DNA of 5,811 nt, taken from Actinomycetota bacterium (GTDB lineage Bacteria; Actinomycetota; Actinomycetes; Streptosporangiales; Streptosporangiaceae). Position numbers and translations under genes: made by a program. How positions within the stretch are numbered: the stretch's first letter is position 1; each line of letters begins with the position of its first letter. The notes beneath the pieces were generated by a model, which had not been told where the DNA came from, searched no databases, and saw nothing but the letters and a program-made list of their open reading frames with translations. Where the stretch lies: NCBI GenBank assembly GCA_003168295.1, contig PMST01000367.1, forward strand, positions 1-5,811, written 5' to 3'. Shown here piece after piece: positions 5,402-5,811 of the stretch.

Positions 5402-5811
5402 ATGGAGCGCTTTACCAACGCGGCGTTCAGCTTCGATGTCACCGACACTGCCGCGGCCGACGGGGACAGGCCGAAAGGCGTCGCCATCCTCTTGCACGGC
5501 TTTCCGCAGGACCGCCGGTGCTGGGACCGGGTGACGTCCGCGCTCGGCGGGGGCGGGTACCGGGTTCTGGCGCCCGACCTGCGCGGCTACTCCCCGGGGG
5601 CCCGGCCGGCCGGCCGGGCCGCGTACCGGAACTCCCAGCTGGCGGCGGACGTGCTCGCGCTGGCCGACGCGGCCGGAGCGGAACGGTTTTACCTGGCCGG
5701 GCACGACTGGGGCGCCGCCCTGGCCTGGTACGTGGCCGGCCGCCATCCGGGGCGGGTGATCTCGCTGGCCGCGTTGTCCGTGCCGCACCCGCAGGCGTTC
5801 GCCCGGGCCCT
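5402..5811 (+). CDS. Alpha/beta hydrolase, epoxide hydrolase-like (3' end outside the window)
   Basis: N-terminal 136 codons of an alpha/beta-hydrolase-fold enzyme. HGFPQ at 32-36 is the oxyanion-hole motif H-G-x-P of epoxide hydrolases and haloalkane dehalogenases. LAPDLRGYSPGARP (from about 60) is the usual strand and loop after it. G100-H-D-W-G104 is the nucleophile elbow with D102 as nucleophile, which favours an epoxide hydrolase or dehalogenase-type mechanism over a serine esterase. SVPHPQAFARAL leads towards the cap domain, which is cut off with the acid and catalytic His, so the activity cannot be confirmed. The ATG at 5402 is chosen because AGGAAG (5388-5393) lies eight bases upstream; the ATG at 5394 is out of frame. 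The 197-base gap after the SnoaL-like gene holds a hairpin and a palindrome, so it may have its own control. Confidence 0.88.
   Translation, partial: MERFTNAAFSFDVTDTAAADGDRPKGVAILLHGFPQDRRCWDRVTSALGGGGYRVLAPDLRGYSPGARPAGRAAYRNSQLAADVLALADAAGAERFYLAGHDWGAALAWYVAGRHPGRVISLAALSVPHPQAFARA

Noticed and set aside
5208..5534. 108-codon plus-strand frame between the SnoaL-like gene and the hydrolase
   Set aside because: It overlaps the well-supported hydrolase by more than 130 bases in another frame and resembles nothing known.

Overview
The window looks like chromosomal DNA of a high-GC actinobacterium. GC is strongly enriched at third codon positions in the core genes, the ribosome-binding sites are GGA-rich, and the integrase and enzyme families are typical of Streptomyces/Frankia-like genomes. 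This is inference from sequence style; nothing here names a species.

Left part (1-2163): decayed mobile DNA. Positions 1-842, minus strand, hold a tyrosine site-specific recombinase whose catalytic C-terminus runs off the left edge. It is a pseudogene: its N-terminus stops at an insertion sequence, a 2-base duplication breaks the frame near 640, and part of the first catalytic box appears deleted. Next to it, about 843-2163 on the same strand, is a structurally intact IS3-family element with orfA, orfB, a DD(35)E triad and a C-rich -1 frameshift site. Its lower GC at wobble positions suggests a separate origin.

Middle (2164-2946): about 780 bases without a convincing gene. It contains a second, diverged copy of the sequence at the upstream end of the IS, several perfect palindromes, two back-to-back GC hairpins, and a candidate promoter just before the next gene.

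Right part (2947-5811, plus strand): three enzyme genes in one direction. They are a class III PLP-dependent aminotransferase of the glutamate-1-semialdehyde aminomutase type, a SnoaL-like polyketide cyclase/ester-cyclase-fold protein, and the first 136 codons of an epoxide-hydrolase-like alpha/beta hydrolase. The aminotransferase frame runs about 144 codons past its natural family end into sequence that looks non-coding and holds a perfect 10-bp hairpin; I read this as loss of the original stop codon. The three genes could form a small catabolic or specialised-metabolite set. Gaps of 38 bases (about 470 counted from the inferred original aminotransferase end) and 197 bases mean that co-transcription is not assured.

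I found no CRISPR array, tRNA, rRNA or clear defence system, and nothing I can defend as a wholly new biological system. The most unusual points are the stop-loss aminotransferase, the multiply broken integrase beside an apparently intact IS, and the duplicated IS-end sequence.
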